A DNA stretch of 64,000 nt from Planctomycetota bacterium. GTDB taxonomy: Bacteria > Planctomycetota > UBA8742 > UBA2392. The notes below the pieces were generated by a model. That model worked only from the letters and a program-made list of their open reading frames with translations, was not told where the DNA came from and did no database searches. Each line of letters starts with the position of its first letter. Within the stretch, counting starts at the first letter, position 1. Location of the stretch: the NCBI GenBank assembly GCA_022071975.1, contig JAJVIO010000005.1, positions 1 to 64,000 on the forward strand, written 5' to 3'. The position numbers and the translations under genes were made by a program. Positions 39,209 through 46,647 of the stretch are shown in pieces.

Positions 39209-40107
39209 TACGATCGGCGCAGAATCCGCCCGTCCACCAACAGCAGCCCCAGCGCGATCACGGCCATGCCCGCGACCTGCCGCCACTCCAGCACTTCGCC
39301 CAGCAGCGGCACACACAGCAGGGTCGAGCTGACCGGCACCAGCAGCGTCACCAGCAAAATGTTCGTCGCCCCCGCCGCCTTCAGCAGCTTGAAGTACAGC
39401 ACGTAGGCGAACGAAGTGCTCACCAGCGCCAGCGCAACCAGCGAAGCCAGCGACTGCCAGCCGGGCGTCGCGTGCCAGGGCTGCTCCAGCGCCGCCAGCG
39501 GCGCGATCAGGATTGCCGCGGCCGTGAGCTGCCCGGTCGCCAGGGCCAGCGGCGGCACCTGGCCGACTCTGCGGCCGAAGATGCCGGCCAGGGCGTAGCA
39601 CACGCCGGCGCCGAGCACTGCCAGGTAGGCCAGCAGCTCGCCCTCGCCGGACAGGGCTTCGCGCCCGACCATCACGCCGACGCCGACCACGCCCAGCAGA
39701 CAGCCGGCGAGGCGGTTGAGCGTGAGCCGTTCATCGCGGGTCATGAAGTGCGCCAGCACCACGGTGAACAGCGGGGTGGTGGCGTTCAGCATGCTGGCGA
39801 GCGCGCCGCCGATGCGGGTGAGGCCCCAGAACATCAGGGCGAAGGGCAGCGCGTTGTTGAACAGGCCCAGCAGGAAGTACCAGCCCCACATGCGCCCGCC
39901 GGGCAGCTTCACGCGCATGGGGCGCAGCGCGATGTGCAGGGCCAGCGCCGCCAGGGCCAGGCGCAGGAACACCAGCGACATGGGGCCGAAGTCGCGCAGG
40001 CCCAGCTCTATAAAGAGGAAGGATCCGCCCCACAGCACCGACAGGCCCAGCAGCAGCCCCCATTCGCGGGCGGTCATGGCGCGTGCTGCGGTGGGGGGCG
40101 CATTCAT
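39208..40107 (-). CDS. DMT-superfamily permease (EamA type)
   Basis: A 299-residue inner-membrane exporter of metabolites or amino acids, with ten predicted helices in two EamA halves. Recognisable segments are WGLLLGLSVLWGGSFLFIEL near the N terminus and ALAGIFGRRVGQVPPLALA at the start of the second half. ALMFWGLTRIGGALASMLNA and FAYVLYFKLLKAAGATN are the matching internal-repeat helices. Length is standard. Substrate cannot be inferred. It converges with the zinc-ribbon gene across the 51-bp hairpin array. Confidence 0.9.
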   Translation of the reverse strand: MNAPPTAARAMTAREWGLLLGLSVLWGGSFLFIELGLRDFGPMSLVFLRLALAALALHIALRPMRVKLPGGRMWGWYFLLGLFNNALPFALMFWGLTRIGGALASMLNATTPLFTVVLAHFMTRDERLTLNRLAGCLLGVVGVGVMVGREALSGEGELLAYLAVLGAGVCYALAGIFGRRVGQVPPLALATGQLTAAAILIAPLAALEQPWHATPGWQSLASLVALALVSTSFAYVLYFKLLKAAGATNILLVTLLVPVSSTLLCVPLLGEVLEWRQVAGMAVIALGLLLVDGRILRRS

Positions 40108-40152
40108 GGCGCGGCAGCATACGCGGCGGCAAGGCGCGCGCCATGGGTGCTG

Positions 40153-41505
40153 CTAGAGGTACGCCTGCTCAACCAGCGCGTGCAACTCGGCGATCGCGCC
40201 GGGCTCACCGGCTTGTGCCGCCCTCGAGGCGTTGGCGATGCGCTCGTACAGCCCGCCGATGTCACGGCCGGGAATCGGCAGCGCGCGCAGGTGGCTGATC
40301 TTCACCTGCGGGAATGCTTTCTGGCGCGCGTCTCTGAACATCGCGCGGTGGATGCGCGCGGCGGTGTTGCTGTTCAGCACGCCCAGCAGGTAGTCGAGAT
40401 CGTGGCCGGGCGCGCCGTAGCAGGCCAGCACCGAGTTGCGAAACAGGGCCCAGGGCTGGTGCTTTGCGGCGATCGGGCGCGAGGCGGTCTGGCGCAGCAC
40501 GATCAGCGCTTCGCGGTAGCGAGCCTCGGGCGACACGCGCGCGTAGCGGCCTTCCGGCAGCTCCACCTCGCGCAGCCAGTGGTTCGGAGCCGCCAGCTTG
40601 AACGGCTCAATGTCGCGGCCCACGCGCAGGGGGCGGCCTTGCGCCTCGCGCGAAACGATCAGTTGCGCGGCGTTGCCGGTGTGCACACCCACGTCGCCGA
40701 AGCTTTCGGCCGGCAGGGGCGCGAAGCGGCGCACGCGGGCCAGCAGGGCGGCGTCGGCGTCGGCAAGCCAGGGGCGCTCAGAACCGCCGCCCGCGCCGAA
40801 CACGAACATACCCGTGGGTTCGGTGACGCCCTCGAACACGCCTTCGCCCAGCTCAAGCGCGTGCTGCAGGCTGAAGTGCGCCGTCACCGCGCGGCGCGCG
40901 GCACCGTAGCCGACCAGGTCCGCCATCTGCATGGGCAGCAGCAGGCCCAGGCGGCCGTAATCTTGACGTGTCAAGTGTGCGCACTGCTCGGCAAAGGCGG
41001 TGTGCAGCGCAGGCCAGCCCGCGAAGGCGGCAAAACGCGCGGCCAGCGCCGCTCTCCGCGCGGGCGCAAGCTCTACGGCATGCCGCCCGGAAAAGCTGAC
41101 CCAGGGCGGGTTAGCCAGCACCACGTCATACTCGCCCGTGGCGACCAGCCCGTCGCACACACTCGCCACGGGCGCGGCTTGAAGTCCCAGTGCGGCGGCG
41201 GCCTGGTTCAGCACTTCGTTACAGGCGGCCACGTTGGCGGCGTCGATGTCCCAGCCCTGCAGGCCGCCCTGCATCCAGTGGGGCAGCCAGTGCGGGCGCT
41301 CGGCGGCTGCCCACTCCAGCGCGCCCAGCAGCAGCGCGCCCGCGCCGCAGGCCGGGTCCAGCAGGCTGGGCGGATTCTCCAGCGGCTCCAGTGTCAGCCG
41401 CGCCAGTTGCAGCGCGACCTCGCGCGGCGTGAACACGCGGCCGGGCCCGCGCGCCAGCCGCCGAGCGTGCTGATCGTGAAGCTGCCAGGCGGAATCGAAA
41501 CTCAA
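40153..41505 (-). CDS. Orphan adenine-specific DNA methyltransferase, TaqI/Eco57I-like
   Basis: A 450-residue N6-adenine methyltransferase. The N-terminal half has FTPREVALQLARLTLEPLE, the AdoMet motif LLDPACGAGALLLGAL near residue 48 and the catalytic motif LANPPWVSFSG near residue 130. The C-terminal part (from about 290; LRVGRDIEPFKLAAPNHWL, ILRQTASRPIAAKHQ, YLLGVLNSNTAARI) resembles the TaqI-like specificity domain. No restriction nuclease is nearby, so it may act as a solitary regulatory or protective methylase. It overlaps the end of the upstream gene by four bases. Confidence 0.88.
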   Translation of the reverse strand: MSFDSAWQLHDQHARRLARGPGRVFTPREVALQLARLTLEPLENPPSLLDPACGAGALLLGALEWAAAERPHWLPHWMQGGLQGWDIDAANVAACNEVLNQAAAALGLQAAPVASVCDGLVATGEYDVVLANPPWVSFSGRHAVELAPARRAALAARFAAFAGWPALHTAFAEQCAHLTRQDYGRLGLLLPMQMADLVGYGAARRAVTAHFSLQHALELGEGVFEGVTEPTGMFVFGAGGGSERPWLADADAALLARVRRFAPLPAESFGDVGVHTGNAAQLIVSREAQGRPLRVGRDIEPFKLAAPNHWLREVELPEGRYARVSPEARYREALIVLRQTASRPIAAKHQPWALFRNSVLACYGAPGHDLDYLLGVLNSNTAARIHRAMFRDARQKAFPQVKISHLRALPIPGRDIGGLYERIANASRAAQAGEPGAIAELHALVEQAYL

Positions 41506-42359
41506 CGGGGCGCCTTGAAAAGCTGGTTGCCGTTTTCGTCCAGCAGCTCCACCACCGGCTTGTCCTTGTCGGTCACCACCACCGCGGCGCGCGACTTGCC
41601 GGCCTTGTCGGCGATGGTCAGGCCGTTGTCGCCGTTGCGTTCGCTGAACAGCAGAGTGCGCACGGTGTCGGACTCATCCAGCACGCCGACGCCGGCCCAG
41701 CCGTCGGCGTTCACGCCCGCCACCATGCGCGGCTTGCCGTTGGCATCACGCAGCATGATGGCCGGCGAGCTGTCTTCCTTCAGTACAAATTTCATGCGCT
41801 CGTTGCCCTTGGCATCCAGCAGCAGCAGGTTGGGCTGGCCGTTGCTGTTGCCGAACGCGGCCATGTTGGCCCCCTTGGGGTCGTTCATCACCAGGATCGA
41901 GTCTTTCTCTCCCTGCACGGTCAGCAGGCTGGCGAGTTTGCCGTTGGCGAAGTTCATGCTCAGCGTGGGCGCGCCGTCCTTGTCGTTGCCCAGGCCCGCG
42001 CGCTGGCGGCCTTCCTTGTCGGCGAACGCGAGGCCGCTCCAGCCGTCGGCCGTGGCGCCCAGCACCACGCGCGACTTCTGTTTCGCGTCGGTGAAGTTGA
42101 TCGCCATGGAGCCGTCTTTCTTGATGCGCACGGCCACGTTGCTCTTCATGTCGTCGCCCCAGAGCTCGAACTCGGTGGCGCCGCCCGCCGCGGACATGCG
42201 CGCGCGCACGCGGCCCTGGTCGTCCACGATCTCGAGGCGCTTGCCGCGAAGGGTGTCGCCGTCCTGGGCCTGCACGGCGCCCGGCTGGAACAGCCACTGG
42301 GCCAGCGCCCCACCAAGCAGCGCGGCGATCAGGGTGAAGATCAGTTGGGTGGTCTTCAT
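41502..42359 (-). CDS. Secreted protein of unknown function with repeated D-x-G-K-x-R strands
   Basis: 285 residues, with an N-terminal signal or anchor (IFTLIAALLGGALAQWLF). The mature part consists of about ten beta-hairpin-like repeats (LEIVDDQGRVRARMSAAGG, LLLDAKGNERMKF, IMLRDANGKPRMVAG, VELLDENGNQLF), suggesting a beta-solenoid or propeller. No enzyme motif. It is upstream of, and overlaps, the methylase gene by four bases (ATGA), an unusual pairing of an exported protein with a DNA methylase. Family not recognised. Confidence 0.72.
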   Translation of the reverse strand: MKTTQLIFTLIAALLGGALAQWLFQPGAVQAQDGDTLRGKRLEIVDDQGRVRARMSAAGGATEFELWGDDMKSNVAVRIKKDGSMAINFTDAKQKSRVVLGATADGWSGLAFADKEGRQRAGLGNDKDGAPTLSMNFANGKLASLLTVQGEKDSILVMNDPKGANMAAFGNSNGQPNLLLLDAKGNERMKFVLKEDSSPAIMLRDANGKPRMVAGVNADGWAGVGVLDESDTVRTLLFSERNGDNGLTIADKAGKSRAAVVVTDKDKPVVELLDENGNQLFKAPR

Positions 42360-42635
42360 GGCAGCCTCCGGGTTGGATTCTGGATTTTAGATTCTGGATT
42401 GCGGATTGCTGTCAATGACTGACAACAACTGGAGTTCCATTCCTGGGTTTGTGCCGTCGCATACTGCGACACGCGAAGACGCAAAGGTCGCGAAGATCGC
42501 GAAGCAAAAGCCTGCTTCAAGCAGTTCTTCGCGTATTCTTCGCGCCTTCGCGTGAGGCAGTTTGAGAGACGTTCAACTCGAAGGAGTAGCTTTGAAGCGC
42601 AGTGATCCGCGCGCTCGAATCGGCGCAATCCAAAA
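42360..42635. repeat. Gap with GGATTCT heptamer array and AACGCGAAG-type units
   Basis: GGATTCTGGATTTTAGATTC (seven-base unit) at about 42374-42410, then GCGAAGACGCAAAGGTCGCG units near 42473 with reverse partners near 42530. No gene is supported; part of the 42621 region may be the distal reverse heptamer arm (GCAATCCAAAATCACC). Confidence 0.6.
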
Positions 42636-42827
42636 TCACCCTTTGCGCCGGGGAGGGAACTTGGGGTAGAGGGCCTGCTTGTGGCCCGGCTGGCCGCCCT
42701 GCTGGGTGCCGCGGCCGGCGTGGGTTCCCTGGGTGGATGGCGGGGCGTGCTGCGCCAGGGCGTCCTCTTCGGTGCCCTTGAGTACGCGGGCGTTGCCGCC
42801 CTCTTCGTGCCAGTTGGCCTGCCTCAT
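42636..42827 (-). CDS. Possible small hydrophilic protein, translationally coupled to the redoxin gene
   Basis: 63 residues, with a start codon overlapping the redoxin stop by four bases. The sequence is polar, Gly/Gln/His-rich (HEEGGNARVLKG, GRGTQQGGQPGHKQALY) and has no hydrophobic core, so it would be disordered. The coupling is the main support; base composition does not discriminate. It may instead be non-coding trailer. Confidence 0.45.
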   Translation of the reverse strand: MRQANWHEEGGNARVLKGTEEDALAQHAPPSTQGTHAGRGTQQGGQPGHKQALYPKFPPRRKG

Positions 42828-43600
42828 TGCTGCTCCGGGGCGGGCTGAACTTTTGCGGGTTCGGGCTCGGGCTTGTCGGCGCCCAGCTTGTCGATCGGGC
42901 AGCAGCCCTTGGCCGGCAGATAGCGCCAGTCGGGCGTCTTGCCGGCAAGCAGCTGCTTCAGCACCAGGCGCAGGTAGCGCACGCTGACGCGCTGCGGGTT
43001 GCGGGCGTCGTCAATGCCGCCGCGGTACTGCAGGCGGCCCTGCTGGTCGAACACGAAGCACTCGGTGCTCACGCGCGCGCCGAAGCGGTCGGCCAGCGCG
43101 TTGCCTTCTTCTTTCAGCACGGTCAGGCGCAGGCGGTCAGCATCGCCGTCATGGAAGTGCGCGCGCAATTCCTCAAGGCTTTCCATCGCGCTGCTGTTCA
43201 CGGCCCAGAACTTCACGTCGCCCGCGAAGTCCGAAGCCAGCGTGTTCAGCCGCTCTTCGTAAATCTTGCTGGTCGGGCAGAAGCTTGAAACCCAAACGAT
43301 TACCGTGAACTTGTTCGCGCTGAAGTCGATGCTGTGCTTGTTGCCGTCAATGTCCGCCAGCGTGACTTCGCCGGCCGGGTCATTCAGTTTCAGGCCGGGC
43401 AATGTGGCCGGTATGCTGCCGTCAGTGGTGGCGGCCTCGAAATCGACGTGTTCAACGCCGGGAGTCTCGGAAACGCCCTCAGGCGCGAGCAGTCCGAGGT
43501 ACTCGCAGCACTCCTCAACCGTTTCCGGCATAAAGAGATACGTCGCGTAGCCGGTGAATACCACCAGCGCAATCACGATCAGAGGCGTCAGGTATTTCAT
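42824..43600 (-). CDS. Membrane-anchored redoxin (AhpC/TSA-like thioredoxin fold)
   Basis: 258 residues, starting at the ATG at 43600. An N-terminal membrane segment (LIVIALVVFTGYATYLF) holds the domain on the periplasmic side. The redoxin part spans about 70-225 with VTLADIDGNKHSIDFSANKF, VIVWVSSFCPTSKIYEERL and a later VFDQQGRLQYRGGIDD. The active-site motif has a single cysteine (FCPTSK), so it resembles one-Cys redoxins, not a CxxC thioredoxin. The C-terminal YLPAKGCCPIDKL adds a vicinal cysteine pair. A periplasmic peroxide or thiol role is inferred. Confidence 0.85.
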   Translation of the reverse strand: MKYLTPLIVIALVVFTGYATYLFMPETVEECCEYLGLLAPEGVSETPGVEHVDFEAATTDGSIPATLPGLKLNDPAGEVTLADIDGNKHSIDFSANKFTVIVWVSSFCPTSKIYEERLNTLASDFAGDVKFWAVNSSAMESLEELRAHFHDGDADRLRLTVLKEEGNALADRFGARVSTECFVFDQQGRLQYRGGIDDARNPQRVSVRYLRLVLKQLLAGKTPDWRYLPAKGCCPIDKLGADKPEPEPAKVQPAPEQQ

Positions 43601-43685
43601 GGTCAAAATATCCGCAACTCGGTTGGCTCAGGCGTGTTTCATGGCCGAAGATATCAACAAGCCCGACAGGGCATAAGGAGCAATC

Positions 43686-44501
43686 ATGAAACGCGCCATG
43701 GTAGTGGCAGCATTCCTTGGATCGCTGGCGTTCAGCGTCCCACTTTTCGCACAGGATGAACAGAAGCCCGCCGAGACTCCCAAAGAGGAGCCGAAGGAAG
43801 AAACCAAGGAAGAAGCCAAGCCCGCACGGCCAGAACGCAAGCGCATGGACCGCACCGCCCTGCAGGAGCTCGGCCGTGTGATGCGCACCCTGGACACTGA
43901 CAAAGACGGCAAGGTCAACGGCGATGAGCTGGGTGACGAAGAACTGTTCAAGAAACTCGATAAGGACGAAGACGGCTTCCTGACCGTGCAGGAAATGCTG
44001 GCGGACAAGGATGCCGTGGTAGCCGGCGTCGAGAAGCGCGAAGCCGAGGCCATGAAGGAAGAGTTCGGCATTCTTGACCGCGACGACAGCGGCAAACTCA
44101 ACAAGGAAGAGCTGGGCAGCGACTTCGCCGGCCTGCTGGAAAGCGGCGACAAGGACAAAGACGGCGAGCTGAACCTCGAAGAGTTCAACGAGGCGCGCAA
44201 GGCAGCATCCAAAGCCCCAGCCGACAAAGAGCGCCCCCAGCGCGGCAACATCATGGAGCAGCTGGACAAGGACGGCGACGGCAAGATCAGCAAGGAAGAA
44301 GCGCCGGAGCGGTTGAAGGAGAACTTCGACAAGCTGGACAAGGACGGCGACGGCTTCCTCACCCAGGAAGAGTTGAAGGCCGCGCGCCCCCAGCGCCAGC
44401 GTCCCAACCGCCAGGCCCCGGAAGGCGAGAAGAAGGAAGAAGCGCCAAAGAAAGACAGCGAAGCGCCCAAGGGCGAAGGCGAAAAGGAAGACGAGTTTTA
44501 G
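43686..44501 (+). CDS. Secreted EF-hand calcium-binding protein
   Basis: 271 residues. Signal peptide MKRAMVVAAFLGSLAFSVPL with cleavage near AQDE. The acidic mature part contains six EF-hand loops in order: DTDKDGKVNGDE, DKDEDGFLTVQE, DRDDSGKLNKEE, DKDKDGELNLEE, DKDGDGKISKEE and DKDGDGFLTQEE. Pro/Lys/Glu-rich segments lie at both ends. AAGGAG precedes the ATG. It is divergent from the redoxin gene over a short promoter region. It probably buffers or senses calcium outside the cytoplasm; no catalytic domain is present. Confidence 0.92.
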   Translation: MKRAMVVAAFLGSLAFSVPLFAQDEQKPAETPKEEPKEETKEEAKPARPERKRMDRTALQELGRVMRTLDTDKDGKVNGDELGDEELFKKLDKDEDGFLTVQEMLADKDAVVAGVEKREAEAMKEEFGILDRDDSGKLNKEELGSDFAGLLESGDKDKDGELNLEEFNEARKAASKAPADKERPQRGNIMEQLDKDGDGKISKEEAPERLKENFDKLDKDGDGFLTQEELKAARPQRQRPNRQAPEGEKKEEAPKKDSEAPKGEGEKEDEF

Positions 44502-44509
44502 GCCAACGC

Positions 44510-44594
44510 CCGGGATGCCAATCCCGGGCGGGTTAACCCTCGAATCGCGACTTCAGCTTGAGCAGCCCGGTGTTTGCACACCGGGCTTTGGCTT
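44510..44594. terminator. Hairpins between convergent EF-hand and SnoaL-like genes
   Basis: CCCGGGATgccaATCCCGGG lies at 44510-44529, and GCCCGGTGT-ttgc-ACACCGGGC at 44565-44586, followed by TTTGGCTTT. The second looks like a terminator for the EF-hand gene; on the reverse strand the flank is AAAGCC, so it is mostly forward-acting. The first hairpin is the exact reverse complement of the terminator stem at 46498-46517. Confidence 0.75.
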
Positions 44595-44932
44595 TAACTC
44601 TTCGCCACCAGCGTTACGTGCCAGATTTTGTCGCCGCGCACGCGATAGATCGCCACTGCGTTGCGCCGCACGTTGTCGGCGCGGCCTATCACTTCTTCAT
44701 CGTCGATCACCCAGTCGGCGGCGGTGATACGTTTGGTGATCAGCGCCATCTGGTTCGGGTTGGCCTTGAACAGCGGGCCGTAAACTTCGCGCAACTGGGC
44801 AATGCCGTCGCAGCGCACCTTGCCGTTGCCGTCCACCACTTTGACGTCGTCGGTGTAGGTGGCGGCGAAGGCGTCAATGTCGCACTGGTTGTAGGCCTCA
44901 AGCTGTTTCTGGACCACTTCTTCCGGTGTCAT
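44594..44932 (-). CDS. SnoaL/NTF2-like fold protein
   Basis: 112 residues forming a small alpha+beta cone: VVQKQLEAYNQCDIDAFAAT, YTDDVKVVDGNGKVRCDGI, AQLREVYGPLF and a C-terminal strand set VAIYRVRGDKIWHVTLVAKS. This pattern is typical of SnoaL-like or DUF4440-type domains, which bind or isomerise small hydrophobic ligands or serve as scaffolds. The start lies within the end of the upstream membrane-protein gene (35-base overlap), so the two are cotranscribed. Ligand unknown. Confidence 0.82.
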   Translation of the reverse strand: MTPEEVVQKQLEAYNQCDIDAFAATYTDDVKVVDGNGKVRCDGIAQLREVYGPLFKANPNQMALITKRITAADWVIDDEEVIGRADNVRRNAVAIYRVRGDKIWHVTLVAKS

Positions 44933-45605
44933 CGTCTTCCTCGGCTGGCGGGGTCTCTACGGGCTCGGTCTTACCGAACAGCAGCACCGCAATCCAGCCC
45001 AGCGGTGACGCGAACAGCGCGCCCAGCAGGCCGGAAACCAACAGGCGCGCAAGCAGCGTACGTTTCAGGGTCACTGACAGCTCAGCCCCATCCATACCCG
45101 CCATGCGGGCCGCGCCCAGGGCAATGCCGACGACGAATCCGATCGCGATGCAGGCCGGCAGGATGGCGCGAGCGGCACCTGACAGTCGCCAGACCGGCCC
45201 CTTGGGCGCAGGCGGAGGTGCTTCGCCCGGCCAGGGCTCCGAACGCTGCAGCAGGCCGATGCGGGCCTCGGTGCTGTTGATCGCGGTAAGGTACTCGTGC
45301 AGCTTGCGCTGGCCGTCGGGATCGGCGAATACCTTGTTTTCGTCACCCAACTCTTCAAGCTCGATGCGCTTCTGGTCGCGCAGCTTCATCACGGCGACCA
45401 CCACGAAGACCGGGAAAAACCAGAACACGAACACCAGGCAGTAGCCGGCAAGGAACGCCAGCACCCAGTGCAATGCATAGCTCAGCAGGCCGGGATCTCG
45501 GCCGATGTCCCAGATCAGCAGAAAGAACCCGGTGCTGATCGCCCAGAACACCAGGCTCAGCGTAACGCCCACCTTCAGCCTTCTCTTTTCGTGCGGCCTC
45601 AACAT
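44898..45605 (-). CDS. Hypothetical four-span membrane protein
   Basis: 235 residues. Two helices near the N terminus (VGVTLSLVFWAISTGFFLLI, LSYALHWVLAFLAGYCLVFV continuing through FWFFPVFVVVAVM) and two near the C terminus (ILPACIAIGFVVGIALGAAR, LLARLLVSGLLGALFASPLG). They flank a cytoplasmic helical middle (QRKLHEYLTAINSTEARIGL). The acidic tail ends EEDDDTGRSGPE. No family recognised. It overlaps the SnoaL-like gene; the partnership of both is not known. Confidence 0.75.
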   Translation of the reverse strand: MLRPHEKRRLKVGVTLSLVFWAISTGFFLLIWDIGRDPGLLSYALHWVLAFLAGYCLVFVFWFFPVFVVVAVMKLRDQKRIELEELGDENKVFADPDGQRKLHEYLTAINSTEARIGLLQRSEPWPGEAPPPAPKGPVWRLSGAARAILPACIAIGFVVGIALGAARMAGMDGAELSVTLKRTLLARLLVSGLLGALFASPLGWIAVLLFGKTEPVETPPAEEDDDTGRSGPETA

Positions 45606-45709
45606 GGCTTCATTTCATCAACTGCCCGTGGGCGGCCAATTACAATCCCGTCCCCGTGATGTACTGAAATCCGCGGCCGTGCAATTCGGAATCACGCACG
45701 GAGGCGAAC

Positions 45710-46480
45710 ATGATCTTCGGAAGCTACCAGGAAATCGGCATCGTCAACCGCGTGGTCGGCATCGGCGCGGACGTCACACGCCTGATCATCGAGAACGGCC
45801 ACGGCGACATCAAGCTGGAGGCCGGGCGCGCCGGCCTGGTCGAAATCACCGCGCGCTTCACCGCCCCGGACGGCGCTGACTACGCGATCTCGGAGCACGA
45901 CGTCGAGGTCACCAGCGGCGACGGCAAGCTGAAGATCCGCGCAGTGGAAGCCCCCCGCGCCCTGCAGCGCCGCAAGATCAGCTGGGAAATCCGCCTGCCC
46001 ATGACCCTCGACGTGCGCGCCCGCAACGGCATGGGCGACATCGAGGCCAACGGCCTGAACGGCGAGCACGACCTGCGCACCGGCGTAGGCAGCATCACCG
46101 TGCGGGCCGAGCGCATCTGCGGCGCCAGCCGTTTCCGCGCCGGCACCGGCAAGCTCGAGGTGAACGCTCACCGCCTCGAGGGTGAGCCCGGCCTGCTGAC
46201 CGGCGTCGGCGCCATCCGCCTGCAGGCGGGCTCGGTCTCGCTGGCCCACGCCAGTCTGAAGGTCGCCACCGGCAACATCACGCTTGATCTGCCGTCGCAC
46301 TACCTGGGACGCGTGGACCTCAAGACGGCCGTCGGGCGCATCAACCTCGGGCGCGACCAGGGCGCCATCCCGGTGCACACGGCGATCGTGGGCGCCAGAG
46401 CCCACGGCCAGCTGGGTCCCGGCCAAGGCGACATCGAAGCCAAGACGGCGGTAGGAAACATCACGCTGAACCGCGCGTAG
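45710..46480 (+). CDS. DUF4097-like beta-solenoid protein
   Basis: 256 residues, no signal peptide. The pattern is a series of short strands with repeated G-x-G-x-I/L turns: IIENGHGDIKLEAGRAGLVE, RARNGMGDIEANGLNGE, RTGVGSITVRAERICG, RAGTGKLEVNAHRLEG, LTGVGAIRLQAGSV, ATGNITLDLPS, KTAVGRINLG and KTAVGNITLNRA. This matches the putative-adhesin-type DUF4097/DUF4098 beta-helix. Members are often near anti-sigma factors, but none is seen here. Function unknown; a cytoplasmic or unusual-export location is implied by the missing signal. Confidence 0.82.
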   Translation: MIFGSYQEIGIVNRVVGIGADVTRLIIENGHGDIKLEAGRAGLVEITARFTAPDGADYAISEHDVEVTSGDGKLKIRAVEAPRALQRRKISWEIRLPMTLDVRARNGMGDIEANGLNGEHDLRTGVGSITVRAERICGASRFRAGTGKLEVNAHRLEGEPGLLTGVGAIRLQAGSVSLAHASLKVATGNITLDLPSHYLGRVDLKTAVGRINLGRDQGAIPVHTAIVGARAHGQLGPGQGDIEAKTAVGNITLNRA

Positions 46481-46495
46481 AGGGTGCGAAACCAG

Positions 46496-46526
46496 AACCC
46501 GGGATTGGCATCCCGGGTTTTGTTTT
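46496..46526 (+). terminator. Intrinsic terminator of the DUF4097-like gene
   Basis: AACCCGGGAT (46496-46505) pairs with ATCCCGGGTT (46510-46519) around TGGC, followed by TTGTTTTTT. It is a textbook terminator. Confidence 0.92.
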
Positions 46527-46541
46527 TTGAAAAAAGGGGTC

Positions 46542-46640
46542 GGCCTGGAGAGCCGCCAAACTCTCCAGGCCGGGTGCACGTGCAACATGGCGTCACACGT
46601 ACCGCGATTGTTCCGTTGTCTGGCCGGGCGGCCACACGGG
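46542..46640. terminator. Hairpins downstream of the BshC-like gene
   Basis: GGCCTGGAGAG (46542-46552) pairs with CTCTCCAGGCC (46561-46571), and GGGCGGCC pairs with GGCCGCCC near 46625-46646. On the reverse strand the first is followed by GACCCCTTTTTT, a good terminator for the reverse-strand gene. Confidence 0.75.
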
Positions 46641-46647
46641 GCCGCCC

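Noticed and set aside
38965-42390. Very long forward open frame (1141 codons) antisense to the permease, methylase and exported-protein genes
   Set aside because: It is a shadow frame of GC-rich reverse-strand genes with clear domains; its translation is His/Gln/Ala-rich and without any family motif.
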